From: Sulfurimonas sp.
Lineage (GTDB): Bacteria; Campylobacterota; Campylobacteria; Campylobacterales; Sulfurimonadaceae
Direction: 5' to 3'
Assembly: GCA_026988315.1 (NCBI GenBank)
Contig: JALSLJ010000056.1
Coordinates: forward strand, 45,034-109,033
DNA: 64,000 nt
Part shown: positions 53,000 to 62,268 of the stretch, in pieces
Numbering within the stretch: the first letter of the stretch is position 1
Layout: each line of letters opens with the position of its first letter
Position numbers and translations under genes: made by a program
Notes under the pieces: model-generated
What the model was told of the DNA's origin: nothing
The model's input: the letters and a program-made list of their open reading frames with translations, nothing else
Database searches by the model: none

Positions 53000-55371
53000 T
53001 ATAAGAACTCCGATTTAAAGTTAATATTTCTTTGAACTACACTTGAGAGGTAATCAGCAGAATAAGGTTTTGTTATATACTCTATCATACCAGATTCAAC
53101 ACCGCGCATTCTATCAGACTTACCAGTACGAGATGTAACGGCAATAAGTGGTAAGTTTTTATAACGGTTGTATTTTTTAATCTCACCCGCTAAAGTATAA
53201 CCATCCATTCTAGGCATCTCTATATCAATTAACATAGCATCAAAACTGTGTTCACCTTGCTTTAATATACTTAATGCTTCTTGTCCATCAGACGCTTCAA
53301 CTAAAGTAACCCCGAGAGCTTCAAGTGACTTTCTCATTATCATTCTATCTGTTTTAGAGTCATCAACAATCATAACAGTATAGTCACTAGGCTTTGTTTT
53401 TTCATGGCTAGCATTTTCCGTAGAGCTTTCAATCATTGCAGTAGCTTTTACCCCTTTTGCCATATGCATAAGAGCTGCAACATCAACAATAAGAGTAACC
53501 CCACCATCACCACGAATAGTTGCTCCAGCGATCCCTTCTATGCCTGCTAAGTAATCTCCAAGTGATTTAATAACTATCTCTTCTTGTCCAACGAGTGAAT
53601 CAACAATAAGACCTAGTTTACTCGCACCTAGCCCTAAAACAACAACATAAGCATGCTCGCTTACATCTAAAATACGCTCAACTTCAAATATATCACCAAT
53701 ATGCACTAAAGATAAAACCTCTTCGCGAAGTCTCATTACAGAACGGTTCTCAACTGTATATATTTCATCTTTTGAGATTCTTACAGTTTCTAAAACAGAA
53801 GCTAAAGGTATAGCATAATGTTCTTCTTGAACACCAACTAATAAAGCTTGAATAATTGCTAAGGTCAAAGGAATTTTTAACTTCAAAGAGGTTCCCTTAC
53901 CAATTTCACTCTCAATATCGATAATACCATTTAGCTTTTCAATGTTTGTTTTTACAACATCCATACCAACACCACGACCAGATACATTTGTTACTGAAGC
54001 TGCTGTAGAAAATCCAGGTTTAAAGATAAGCCCAAAAGCTTCTTTATCACTCATAGAATCTGCTTCTTTTTCAGTGATAATACCTTTTTCTAGTGACTTA
54101 TTCTTTAGCATATCAACATCTAAGCCTTTACCATCATCATCAATCTGAATAACAATATGGTTCCCTTCATTGTATGCTTTAAGCCCGATAATACCCGTTT
54201 CATCTTTTCCACTAGCTTCACGAACATTTGGCATCTCAATACCATGATCGCATGAATTTCTAATGATATGCACCAATGGATCACCAATCTCTTCAACAAT
54301 GGACTTATCAAGCTCAGTATCTTCACCAGAGATTTCAAGCTCTATCTTTTTATCAAGTTCACGAGTTAGATCACGAATCATTCGGGGAAACTTGTTAAAT
54401 ACTTTTCCAATTGGAAGCATTCTCGTTTTCATAACAGCGATTTGAAGGTCTGTAGTGACAAGAGAAACAATTGAAACAACTTGATTTAACTCTTCTAAAA
54501 ACTCCTCACCCTCATATCTCTCCTCAACATCATCATTAATTTTTATCAGACGGTTTTTAGCAAGAACAAGCTCACCAATAAGATTCATAAGATGGTCAAG
54601 TCTTTTCACATCCACACGAATAGTCTGTTCAACAACTGCTGGTGCTTTTTTCGCTGGTGCAGCTGCTTTTGCATCAGCTTTTGGGGTCTCTTGTTTCGCA
54701 GGTGTTGGTGTAGGAGTTACTGGAGCTGGGGTTGAGGCAGGAGCACTCTCAGGTGTTGGTTCAGGTTCTTCGCTAGGAGCAGGAGGTGCCTCTGGAACAC
54801 TCTCTCCAGCCGCTATTTTCGCTGCTCTTTTAGCCTTATCTTCCTCCTGTCTTTCTTGAAGTAATCTTTCGATTTCCGCTTCTATCTCATCTGCATCCAT
54901 ACTATCATAGTCTGGTTCCTCCTCCTCTTCCTCTATTGCAGTCTCTTCTACTATCTCCTCTTCCATAGGAGTTTGGATATCTTCCTTCCCTGATGAAACC
55001 TTATCAAGCCTTGCAACACAAGCAGACACATCTACACCTGCATCAGAACTTGTATCACGAATAATATTTAATAAAGTTTTCATCAAGTCTATAGACTCTA
55101 AAATCACATCCATAATATCTGGAGTTATCACCAACTCGCCGTGTCTTGCCTTGTTTAAAACATCTTCCATATGATGGGTAAGGTGTGTTAAAACATCAAA
55201 ATTTAAAAAAGATGAAGCTCCTTTGACAGTATGAGCAACACGAAATATCCCATTTAACAACTCTAAATCTTCTGGGTTATTTTCCAACTCTACCAAATCT
55301 TCATCTAGCTTTTCCACAAGTTCAAAAGACTCAACTAAAAAGTCTTGTAGTATCTCTTGAAATTCATCCAT
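52999..55371 (-). CDS. cheA: chemotaxis histidine kinase with C-terminal receiver domain
   Basis: A 790-residue CheA hybrid. The Hpt domain has phospho-accepting His47 (FRVAHTVKGASSFLNF). A Pro/Ala/Glu-rich linker covers about 140-245. Dimerisation, ATP-binding (EEIGDPLVHIIRNSCDHGIE; VSGRGVGMDVV) and CheW-like regulatory domains follow. A receiver domain (about 665-790) has Asp716 in MLIDIEMPRMDG. The added receiver is characteristic of Campylobacterota, where it may act as a phosphate sink. Confidence 0.96.
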   Translation of the reverse strand: MDEFQEILQDFLVESFELVEKLDEDLVELENNPEDLELLNGIFRVAHTVKGASSFLNFDVLTHLTHHMEDVLNKARHGELVITPDIMDVILESIDLMKTLLNIIRDTSSDAGVDVSACVARLDKVSSGKEDIQTPMEEEIVEETAIEEEEEEPDYDSMDADEIEAEIERLLQERQEEDKAKRAAKIAAGESVPEAPPAPSEEPEPTPESAPASTPAPVTPTPTPAKQETPKADAKAAAPAKKAPAVVEQTIRVDVKRLDHLMNLIGELVLAKNRLIKINDDVEERYEGEEFLEELNQVVSIVSLVTTDLQIAVMKTRMLPIGKVFNKFPRMIRDLTRELDKKIELEISGEDTELDKSIVEEIGDPLVHIIRNSCDHGIEMPNVREASGKDETGIIGLKAYNEGNHIVIQIDDDGKGLDVDMLKNKSLEKGIITEKEADSMSDKEAFGLIFKPGFSTAASVTNVSGRGVGMDVVKTNIEKLNGIIDIESEIGKGTSLKLKIPLTLAIIQALLVGVQEEHYAIPLASVLETVRISKDEIYTVENRSVMRLREEVLSLVHIGDIFEVERILDVSEHAYVVVLGLGASKLGLIVDSLVGQEEIVIKSLGDYLAGIEGIAGATIRGDGGVTLIVDVAALMHMAKGVKATAMIESSTENASHEKTKPSDYTVMIVDDSKTDRMIMRKSLEALGVTLVEASDGQEALSILKQGEHSFDAMLIDIEMPRMDGYTLAGEIKKYNRYKNLPLIAVTSRTGKSDRMRGVESGMIEYITKPYSADYLSSVVQRNINFKSEFL

Positions 55372-55381
55372 ATTTACACTC

Positions 55382-56323
55382 CTACTTCATATGTGCACGA
55401 ACGACTCGTGCTACTTCATCATAAAATGAACTTGCCTGAAACTTAACCAAATAAGCTTCGCCACCCGCTTCTTTGCCTCTATTTTCGCTAAAATGATCAC
55501 TTATTGATGAGTTGAAAACTATTGGGATTTTATTGAATCTTTCATCATCTTTAACATTTGCTGCAAAATGAAACCCATCCATTCTTGGCATCTCTACATC
55601 TGATACAATTATTTTTAAATGCGTTGCTATATCTTCACCATATGTTTTATATAAATCATCAAGCTTCTCTAATCCCTCTTCACCATCAATCGCTTCAACA
55701 ACCCTAAAGCCCATCTTTTCAAGTGCATCTTTTACAATTTTTCTAGCAGTTGAACTATCATCAAGAACCATGGCTATTCCTGAAAAACTCTCTAGCTCTT
55801 CGGGAATATTGTCAATATCAGGTTCATAAAGTCCTAAATCTTGAACAACACTTTCTAAATCTAGAATAAGCAAAACACTATCACCCTCTATTTTTGTTAC
55901 GCCTGTGATTTTGCTTCCATCGAGTGAGCCTGAACCACTAACAAAGGTTGCTGGTTCAATGTCGCTCCAATTTATCCGTCTTATTCTTTTTGCTTCATGA
56001 ACAATAAAACCAATAAGTACATTATTAAACTCTGTAATAATCACTCTTGAATTTTTCTTTGTGTTTTCTGGCGATGTAATGCCCATCCAGCTTGCTAAAT
56101 TAACAACAGGTATTACAACATCTCTTAAATCAAAAATCCCCTCAATAAACTCTGGTGTCCCAGGAAGTTCAGTTAATGCAGGAACACGGATAATCTCCCT
56201 AACTTTTGAGACATTTATGCCGTAAATACCCTCATACACTTCACCTTTCTCTTCTTTCATTATACGAAAATCGACAAGTTCCATCTCATTGGAACCTATC
56301 TTTAGTGAATTATCTAACTTCAT
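55382..56323 (-). CDS. cheV: chemotaxis protein CheV (CheW-receiver fusion)
   Basis: A 313-residue protein. A CheW-like domain (about 25-165: YGINVSKVREIIRVPALTELPGTPEFIEGIFDLRDVVIPVV) is joined to a receiver domain (about 180-313: VLDDSSTARKIV; IIVSDVEMPRMDGFHF). CheV proteins couple receptors to CheA and adapt by phosphorylation. It precedes cheA by ten bases. Confidence 0.95.
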   Translation of the reverse strand: MKLDNSLKIGSNEMELVDFRIMKEEKGEVYEGIYGINVSKVREIIRVPALTELPGTPEFIEGIFDLRDVVIPVVNLASWMGITSPENTKKNSRVIITEFNNVLIGFIVHEAKRIRRINWSDIEPATFVSGSGSLDGSKITGVTKIEGDSVLLILDLESVVQDLGLYEPDIDNIPEELESFSGIAMVLDDSSTARKIVKDALEKMGFRVVEAIDGEEGLEKLDDLYKTYGEDIATHLKIIVSDVEMPRMDGFHFAANVKDDERFNKIPIVFNSSISDHFSENRGKEAGGEAYLVKFQASSFYDEVARVVRAHMK

Positions 56324-56326
56324 ATG

Positions 56327-57064
56327 CTATCTCTCCTTAGAGAAAATATTTTCTTCTAATAACTCTAATTGTGATGATTTTACAATAAAAAATCTTTGAT
56401 TGCAAGCAAAAGCACCTAAATTAATATAAATAAAATTTTCAAAATTAAAGATTTTATTTTGATGATAGTGTCCCTCTATAAAATAATCGCAATCAAATTT
56501 ATTATTTAATCTTTTATCAATAAACTCTTTAAATCCTCTAAACTCTTTACAATCATCTTTTTTACTTAAATATATATCTAGTTTTTTAAGAATATAACCT
56601 CCTAGCATTGAGTCAATTACTCTTAAAAAAGTCAACACCATAGGGTTTCTGATTATTGATGTGTAGATTTTATACTTCAAATCTGTTCCGAAATCACCAT
56701 GAGCAAGGAGAATGGTTTTACCTTTATATCTGCAAGAGAGAGGCTGAACTGTGAGTGGATAAACTATAATTTTTGGAAATATTTTTTTTAAATTAAAATC
56801 ATGATTGCCCTCTAAATAAAATACTTCTATTTTTAATGAAATAGCATTTAAAATATTTATGGCTTCTCGATTTATCTGTTGGGTGTATGGTAACTGTCTA
56901 AATAGAGTATCAAATATATCACCCATGAGTATAAGTTGTGTTGGTTGGAGTTTATTTGAATCTATATCTTTTAAAAAGTATAAAAAATCGGGACGAATAT
57001 GTGAATAGTGTGCATCTGAGACAACAAATGCACCCTCTATAATCTCAAAGCTATTATGGGACAT
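56327..57064 (-). CDS. LpxH-like UDP-2,3-diacylglucosamine pyrophosphohydrolase
   Basis: A 245-residue calcineurin-fold metallophosphoesterase with FVVSDAHYSH, LMGDIFDTLF, LEGNHDFNL, LAHGDFGTD and EGHYHQN metal motifs. By family it would cleave UDP-diacylglucosamine to lipid X in lipid A synthesis, but other phosphoesterase substrates are possible. Its ATG lies inside the 3' end of argC (11-base overlap). Confidence 0.78.
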   Translation of the reverse strand: MSHNSFEIIEGAFVVSDAHYSHIRPDFLYFLKDIDSNKLQPTQLILMGDIFDTLFRQLPYTQQINREAINILNAISLKIEVFYLEGNHDFNLKKIFPKIIVYPLTVQPLSCRYKGKTILLAHGDFGTDLKYKIYTSIIRNPMVLTFLRVIDSMLGGYILKKLDIYLSKKDDCKEFRGFKEFIDKRLNNKFDCDYFIEGHYHQNKIFNFENFIYINLGAFACNQRFFIVKSSQLELLEENIFSKER

Positions 57065-58058
57065 ATGCGATATTTGGGATACCTAAAGATTCATCAAGAC
57101 CCATCATAATATTTGCATTTACTACAGCTTGAGATGATGAGCCGCGAAGTAAGTTATCAATTGCACTCGATATAAAGAGTATATTGTTTTTTTGTTTGAC
57201 ATAAATATCGCAAAAGTTAGTTCCTGCAACATTTTTCATATCTACAGGATTTTTACTAATGCGTACAAAAGGTTCATCTTTGTAAAACTTTCTTAAGAGT
57301 TCCTCTGCATCAAAATCCTGAGTTACTTGCAAATATATTGAAGAGATCATTCCACGAGTTAAAGGCACTAAATGGGGAACAAAACTAATCTCATCAAAGG
57401 GGATACCTAGTTTTTGAGCTATCTCTGGTGCATGCCTATGAACAAAAGGGTTGTATGCAAAAAGATTATCATTTACATTTACAAAGTGTGTTACTTCACT
57501 TAGTTTTTTACCAGCTCCACTTACCCCTGTTTTTGCATCTATTATAATTGGCGTATTAGCCATTCTCTTTGATAAAAAAGGAAGCATCCCTAAAATAGCT
57601 GAAGTTGGATAACATCCAGGATTGGCAATGAGCGAAGCTGATTTTAATTCTTGGCGAAACATTTCAGGAAGTCCATAGACAACCTTTTGTAAATTTTCTA
57701 CATCTGTGTGAGGACAATAGTATTCTTCATATATATCTTGAGTAAGTCTATAATCAGCCGAAAAATCAACCACCTTAACACCTTTTGCCATCAATGGTTT
57801 AACATATGCCATTGCAGTTTTATGAGGAACTGCCAAAAATACCAGTGCACACTCCTCTGCCATCTCATCAATATCAGCTTTTAAAACTCTGCATTCAAAA
57901 ACATCTGCTAATGATGGATGTAGCTCGCTTAGAAGTACACCACCCTCAGAATTGCAAACATAAGAAAGATTAAATAGTGGATGGTTTATAAGTATCTTTA
58001 CAAGTTCTAATCCTGTATATCCACTAACTCCAACAACTCCAACATTAATTGCACTCAA
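57054..58058 (-). CDS. argC: N-acetyl-gamma-glutamyl-phosphate reductase
   Basis: A 334-residue NADPH enzyme of arginine synthesis. VGVVGVSGYTGLELVKIL is the nucleotide-binding start, and the catalytic Cys is in ASLIANPGCYPTSAILG. HRHAPEIAQKLG and PFVRISKNPVDMKNVAGTNFCDI also fit. The start is TTG at 58058: no in-frame ATG or GTG is near, AGGAG lies seven bases upstream, and it overlaps the greA stop region. Confidence 0.94.
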   Translation of the reverse strand: MSAINVGVVGVSGYTGLELVKILINHPLFNLSYVCNSEGGVLLSELHPSLADVFECRVLKADIDEMAEECALVFLAVPHKTAMAYVKPLMAKGVKVVDFSADYRLTQDIYEEYYCPHTDVENLQKVVYGLPEMFRQELKSASLIANPGCYPTSAILGMLPFLSKRMANTPIIIDAKTGVSGAGKKLSEVTHFVNVNDNLFAYNPFVHRHAPEIAQKLGIPFDEISFVPHLVPLTRGMISSIYLQVTQDFDAEELLRKFYKDEPFVRISKNPVDMKNVAGTNFCDIYVKQKNNILFISSAIDNLLRGSSSQAVVNANIMMGLDESLGIPNIAYVP

Positions 58059-58542
58059 AAACTATCTCCTGATATTTCACCTCTAAAATTTCAAGTTCTT
58101 TTTCACCGCCAGGAAGTCTCACTTTAAACTCGTCACCTTCCTCTTTGCCTAAAAGTTGCTTCGCTAATGGTGAACTAAATGAGATAAGCCCTATATCTGG
58201 ATTACTTTCGCACCCACCAACAATCACATAAGTCATCTCTTCATCTGTGTCAAGATCACACAAAACTACTGTTGAGCCAAAACTCACACGAGTATGTTCA
58301 AGTTCTCTTGGGTCAACAATCTTTGCAGAACCAATCAGTTCAGATAACTCACTAAGACGACCATCTATAAGCCTTTGTTGCTCTTTTGCAGCATGGTACT
58401 CTGCATTTTCTTTTAAATCACCATGCTCTAATGCTTCTTCTATATCTTTTACTGTTTGTGGTCTTTTAACCGTTTTTAAATCTTTCACTTCAGCTTGTAA
58501 TTTTTCATATCCAAACAGTGTCATTGGTTCAATTTTGTCCAT
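58045..58542 (-). CDS. greA: transcription elongation factor GreA
   Basis: A 165-residue factor that rescues backtracked RNA polymerase by stimulating RNA cleavage. The N-terminal coiled coil (YEKLQAEVKDLKTVKRPQTVKDIEEALEHGDLKENAEYHAAKEQQ) keeps the acidic tip residues Asp and Glu in GDLKENAEYHAAK. The C-terminal FKBP-like domain has VSFGSTVVLCDLD. An ATG at 58557 is also in frame; the ATG at 58542 gives the usual length. First gene of an eleven-gene series. Confidence 0.95.
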   Translation of the reverse strand: MDKIEPMTLFGYEKLQAEVKDLKTVKRPQTVKDIEEALEHGDLKENAEYHAAKEQQRLIDGRLSELSELIGSAKIVDPRELEHTRVSFGSTVVLCDLDTDEEMTYVIVGGCESNPDIGLISFSSPLAKQLLGKEEGDEFKVRLPGGEKELEILEVKYQEIVFECN

Positions 58543-58586
58543 ATTATATTCTCTCATAAAAATTTTAGGGTACCCTTTATTTGTTT

Positions 58587-58592
58587 ATTATA
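58587..58592 (-). promoter_or_regulatory. probable -10 box of greA
   Basis: TATAAT on the minus strand, start near 58580. A perfect 10-base palindrome, AGGGTACCCT (58567-58576), lies just inside the predicted leader. Confidence 0.5.
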
Positions 58593-58612
58593 TCTTTTTT
58601 TTATCGTTTATC

Positions 58613-60304
58613 TTATAAAGTTAATCGCATATTCCCGCGAATACTTGGCTCTTGAGCTTTTTCTTCACCAAGTTCTTCTGAAGAGTTATCATACACTTGA
58701 TCTTGAATACTCCTGAAAAAACTCTTTATATGCTTTTTCCCACCAATAATATCTTTAATAACATAATAACTAAAAAGTCTATGTGCTTTGATATCATAAG
58801 AATTTGCCTTCCCTTTGCCATTTGTAGCACTTAAAACTACCATTTTATTTTGATTAAATCGTACTGGAATTTTCACTTCTCCATCTTTTTCACTATTAAA
58901 TTGTGGATCTGACATACATGAAAACCCACTATCAATAAAGGTAACTATCTTCGTTGCTTTTGAGTAACTCAGCCTACTATAAATATTTTTTACACTAAAA
59001 AAACTATCTTTTGTCACCTCTTTTGGAATACTATCGCTTGCTAGTAAAAACGGTTCATTATCCAAATCAGGTGCTAACATACCATGCCCATTATAATAAA
59101 AGTATATAGTGTCACCTCTTCGTACTTTTTTAAGCATTTCATTAAGTTGATTTTTGATTTTTGATTGTGTTGCTTCATCATTAGTCATTATAAAACTCTG
59201 CTGTTCTGATACACCCAATTTTTTTTGTACACTTTTGGCAAATAAAACAGCACTTCGTTTTGCATATGTTACACAATCGGTAAATTCATAATTCTCAATA
59301 CCAATAACAAAAAGCCATTTTTTATCGTCTATTGCAGCTCTTCTACTCCCCTTTAGCATATTATCTAGTTCAAAGAAATTTTTTAATCCAACTTCACTAA
59401 ATTTATTGGATACATTTGATGAAACAATTAATTCATTTTCATCCTCTTCTATAATATCAAGATAATAACCCCTTCCATAATAGATAACTTTAACACCCTT
59501 TAAAGATACAGTATCTTTATAATAATTAAAAACTGCCTCTTTATTTAAGGTATGAATGCTACTTTTAAATTTTCGCTGGTATCTACTTGGTATATCTATC
59601 GTTACTTTTTTCATGAAATTTTTATTTGCTTCAAAAGATAAATTTGCAGTAAAAACAAAGTTTTTTTTGTCATACTCTAAATCACTAATAATTGGTTTTC
59701 CCCAAGTTACGGCTAAAGTTCTTTGTATCGCTCTGCTTTTTCTTACTCTTTCTTCAAATGCCGTAATGTTTTCATCATCTGCCCTACTTAAGATTGATTC
59801 ATCTCTTTCTCTAACTAGTTCATCTTTATTTTCTTCGTATATTTTTGATAGTAAACTATCAAAAGGCAAAGTGTTATATTGCCCTGTCCTTGTGCAACGA
59901 ACAAATAGTTCTGACATTTTATCCTTAGGTGCACTTGTTCTTCCAACTTTAAAATCAACACTCCATGCAAATATTTCATCTTTTGCAGAGGAAGAGGAAG
60001 ACCAATACTTTTGAGAAACGATATAATTAAACTCTTCTTTAATCGCTGGATCATATAAACTTTTATCAGTAATTGTTAAAAGTTCCTCAGCACTAGGCAA
60101 ACGCCAATCTTCAAATCCATCTAAAGTAAACTCTTGACAATACTCAACAGCGCTATCCCAGTCTAATTTAACAGAGCTAACATCTTCATTATCTTGCCAC
60201 ATCAAGCCACTCTTTGCATCTGTCACAACATTGGAAGTTATTGCATGAAGTGCAACACTAAAACACATTGCAATTAAAAAAATTATTTTCACTTTATTTC
60301 CCAT
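58613..60304 (-). CDS. exported DUF1566 protein with C-terminal caspase-like domain, catalytic Cys displaced
   Basis: A 563-residue protein with a signal peptide (IIFLIAMCFSVALHA). Residues 25-140 form a DUF1566/Lcl_C domain (KSGLMWQDN; GFEDWRLPSAEELLTI; KYWSSSSS). A charged linker and a beta-rich middle follow. Residues 325-520 match peptidase C14: WLFVIGIENYEFTD, the catalytic His407 in YYNGHGML, and FIDSGFSCM where DSCFSG is usual. Gly460 is at the Cys position, with Cys463 three residues on. Either it is inactive or it uses the shifted Cys. It lies three bases after a paralogous DUF1566 gene. Confidence 0.8.
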   Translation of the reverse strand: MGNKVKIIFLIAMCFSVALHAITSNVVTDAKSGLMWQDNEDVSSVKLDWDSAVEYCQEFTLDGFEDWRLPSAEELLTITDKSLYDPAIKEEFNYIVSQKYWSSSSSAKDEIFAWSVDFKVGRTSAPKDKMSELFVRCTRTGQYNTLPFDSLLSKIYEENKDELVRERDESILSRADDENITAFEERVRKSRAIQRTLAVTWGKPIISDLEYDKKNFVFTANLSFEANKNFMKKVTIDIPSRYQRKFKSSIHTLNKEAVFNYYKDTVSLKGVKVIYYGRGYYLDIIEEDENELIVSSNVSNKFSEVGLKNFFELDNMLKGSRRAAIDDKKWLFVIGIENYEFTDCVTYAKRSAVLFAKSVQKKLGVSEQQSFIMTNDEATQSKIKNQLNEMLKKVRRGDTIYFYYNGHGMLAPDLDNEPFLLASDSIPKEVTKDSFFSVKNIYSRLSYSKATKIVTFIDSGFSCMSDPQFNSEKDGEVKIPVRFNQNKMVVLSATNGKGKANSYDIKAHRLFSYYVIKDIIGGKKHIKSFFRSIQDQVYDNSSEELGEEKAQEPSIRGNMRLTL

Positions 60305-60307
60305 ACA

Positions 60308-60859
60308 TTAATCTGCTTTTCTTACACAACGGATATTGCGTTTGCTGGTTTTGCGTATTTGATTATTTGATGAACCATCAGAAAAACTAACACACCAAGC
60401 ATTGCGACCTTGGTACTCTTTACCAAACTGCCTGTCTTTATAAGATAATTGACGCACTTTACCATCTTTTACAGACTTTGAAGTCTCAATACAGGGTGAT
60501 GATGACCAGTAAAAACCTGAATAGACATTTTTAAATCCATTTTTTATCGCTGGTTTTTGCTTAGAATAATCAGCAATGGATTCAAGTTGAGATATAGTTG
60601 GCAAAGTCCAATCTTTAAAACCAGCTAAGCGCAATCTTTTACAATAATCAACGGCAGCTTTATAATCCCTTTTAATGCTTTTTGCTTCAGTATTATCTTG
60701 CCACACAAGACCTGTTAATATATCAACTACAATATTGTCACCATCATTTCTAATATTTGTATCTTTTGTATGAAATTCAGATTTTTGTGTTTTATCTATA
60801 ATTATCTCATATCCAAAACATGCTAAAAATATCATACTAACAACTAATAGTATCTTCAT
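60308..60859 (-). CDS. exported DUF1566 domain protein
   Basis: A 183-residue protein with a signal peptide (LLVVSMIFLACFG) and one DUF1566/Lcl_C domain: ILTGLVWQDNTEAKSIKRDYKAAVDYC, GFKDWTLPTISQLESIADYS, FYWSSSPC, NAWCVSFSDGS, IRCVRKAD. This is the same architecture as the N-terminal domain of the next gene, so the pair arose by duplication. The fold is related to C-type lectin/FGE-like domains; its ligand is unknown. The two genes are probably co-transcribed. Confidence 0.82.
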   Translation of the reverse strand: MKILLVVSMIFLACFGYEIIIDKTQKSEFHTKDTNIRNDGDNIVVDILTGLVWQDNTEAKSIKRDYKAAVDYCKRLRLAGFKDWTLPTISQLESIADYSKQKPAIKNGFKNVYSGFYWSSSPCIETSKSVKDGKVRQLSYKDRQFGKEYQGRNAWCVSFSDGSSNNQIRKTSKRNIRCVRKAD

Positions 60860-60880
60860 TACTTCCTATACCTTTCATAA

Positions 60881-60904
60881 AATCTCTACTTATTCTGAGA
60901 GATT
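60881..60904 (-). terminator. hairpin between the NHL-like and DUF1566 genes
   Basis: On the minus strand AATCTCT-CAGAATAAGT-AGAGATT is followed by TTAT. The 7-bp stem with a 10-base loop lies 66 bases past the 123-residue gene and just before the DUF1566 gene. It may be a weak terminator or a leader structure. Confidence 0.4.
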
Positions 60905-60969
60905 ATATATAATAATATATTATGTATAGCTTTAAAAAAAATCATAGTTTAATTGTAAATATTAAGTGT

Positions 60970-61341
60970 TTATAAACTCTTTATTGTTTGTGTCATTGAT
61001 GACAAGTCAAACTCTATCAACTCTTTTATAGTAGCAGTTTCTATGGACAAAATACACCCTTTTTTCTTTATGCTTTTAGGCATGTTTATATCTTTTAAAA
61101 TTATAAAAACTTCTGCTGTTTGAGGGTCATATACCTTAATCATATTATGTCCAGTATCTGCTATAAATATCCTTCCGCCACCACATCCATCACCTATAAT
61201 GCCAATACACATATCGTTAGGGTTAAGTAAATCTAACTGATCAGAATTTTTAGCAAAATAGATATTTGAATCTTCTACATAACAAAGCTTTGAACTTTGT
61301 AAAAACCATTTTTTACCATAAGTTTCATAATATTTAATCAT
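60970..61341 (-). CDS. hypothetical protein with one NHL/beta-propeller-like repeat (123 aa)
   Basis: Not assigned. The segment GGGRIFIADTGHNMIKVYDPQTAEV resembles one blade of an NHL propeller, and weaker repeats seem to precede and follow it (IYFAKNSDQLDLL; KGCILSIETATIKELIEFD). At 123 residues it is too short for a full propeller, so it could be a fragment or assemble as an oligomer. No signal peptide. It lies between the outer-membrane-like gene and the DUF1566 pair. Confidence 0.6.
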   Translation of the reverse strand: MIKYYETYGKKWFLQSSKLCYVEDSNIYFAKNSDQLDLLNPNDMCIGIIGDGCGGGRIFIADTGHNMIKVYDPQTAEVFIILKDINMPKSIKKKGCILSIETATIKELIEFDLSSMTQTIKSL

Positions 61342-61356
61342 TTAAAATCCTTAATT

Positions 61357-62262
61357 TTACCATTTTAAATTTGGACGAAAGATAAGTTGGTGGTTATCGA
61401 TACCCTCATCTCTTAAAAGACCAGCATACTTTTCACCACTATTGTAAAGATATCCAAGTCCAAGTCCAAAACTCATTTTATCACTCCATTTAATAGGCCA
61501 TTTTTTCTCTATAATTAATTCAGCCTCGGTGAGCTTATATGTTCTTGAGCTAACCGCCAACATACTAGAAAATGCACTATTATACACAAGAGACCATACT
61601 CCCTTTTTATAATCTATACTACTTCTTCTCGCACCAATGTATATACTATTTACAAAGTCTTTATTGCTGTGAAGCATTGTTCCAATTCTAAAACTCCAAT
61701 CTAAGTCTCTATTTTTTTTCTCTCTTGTTCCTTTTAATTTAAACTCAAAATTAACCCATCTATCTTTATGAGCAAAATTATCTTTTATAGAAGAATCTCC
61801 AATACTCATCAAATAACCAATAAAAGCTCTATTTTTGCCAACTCTCTCACTATCTTTATCTCTGTTTTTAAATATCATCATCCTACCAACAAAAAATGAC
61901 ACAGAATAAGGCTCTTCAAATCCAGCTGTGATTGCTTTTAGCATATTAAAATTTTGTATATTTGATCTATTATACATATCTTCATGGGAATCTCTAAAAT
62001 ACAATCCAACTATAGGCATTGGATGAATAGCGGCTTCAACTAAAAATATATTTGGCGATAAAGAGTTTAAAATTAAATCAGTATAAATTTTAGCTTCACT
62101 ATACTCTGTGGCATCTGTTATATTATTCTCACTATCAAGGTCGATGAAAGCAGATATATTAGAGTAATAAGCATCTAGCTCATAATCATATTCTATTGGA
62201 AGCTGTGCATATAAATAACTCTTTAAAAAAAGTAAGAATACAACATTTCTAAAAACTTTCAA
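61357..62262 (-). CDS. probable outer-membrane beta-barrel protein, unknown function
   Basis: A 301-residue protein with a signal peptide (NVVFLLFLKSYLYAQ). Alternating aromatic and small residues (RWVNFEFKLKG; WSFRIGTML; SFGLGLGYLYNSGEKY) suggest beta strands, and the C-terminal IFRPNLKW ends in an aromatic residue as many barrels do. No family was recognised. It follows the ThiF-family gene by six bases. Confidence 0.65.
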   Translation of the reverse strand: MKVFRNVVFLLFLKSYLYAQLPIEYDYELDAYYSNISAFIDLDSENNITDATEYSEAKIYTDLILNSLSPNIFLVEAAIHPMPIVGLYFRDSHEDMYNRSNIQNFNMLKAITAGFEEPYSVSFFVGRMMIFKNRDKDSERVGKNRAFIGYLMSIGDSSIKDNFAHKDRWVNFEFKLKGTREKKNRDLDWSFRIGTMLHSNKDFVNSIYIGARRSSIDYKKGVWSLVYNSAFSSMLAVSSRTYKLTEAELIIEKKWPIKWSDKMSFGLGLGYLYNSGEKYAGLLRDEGIDNHQLIFRPNLKW

Positions 62263-62268
62263 TATATC

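Noticed and set aside
59556..60014. Plus-strand open frame of 152 codons
   Set aside because: It is antisense to the DUF1566-caspase gene and its composition (Ser/Leu/Phe-rich) is what the reverse strand of a Lys/Asp/Glu-rich protein gives.
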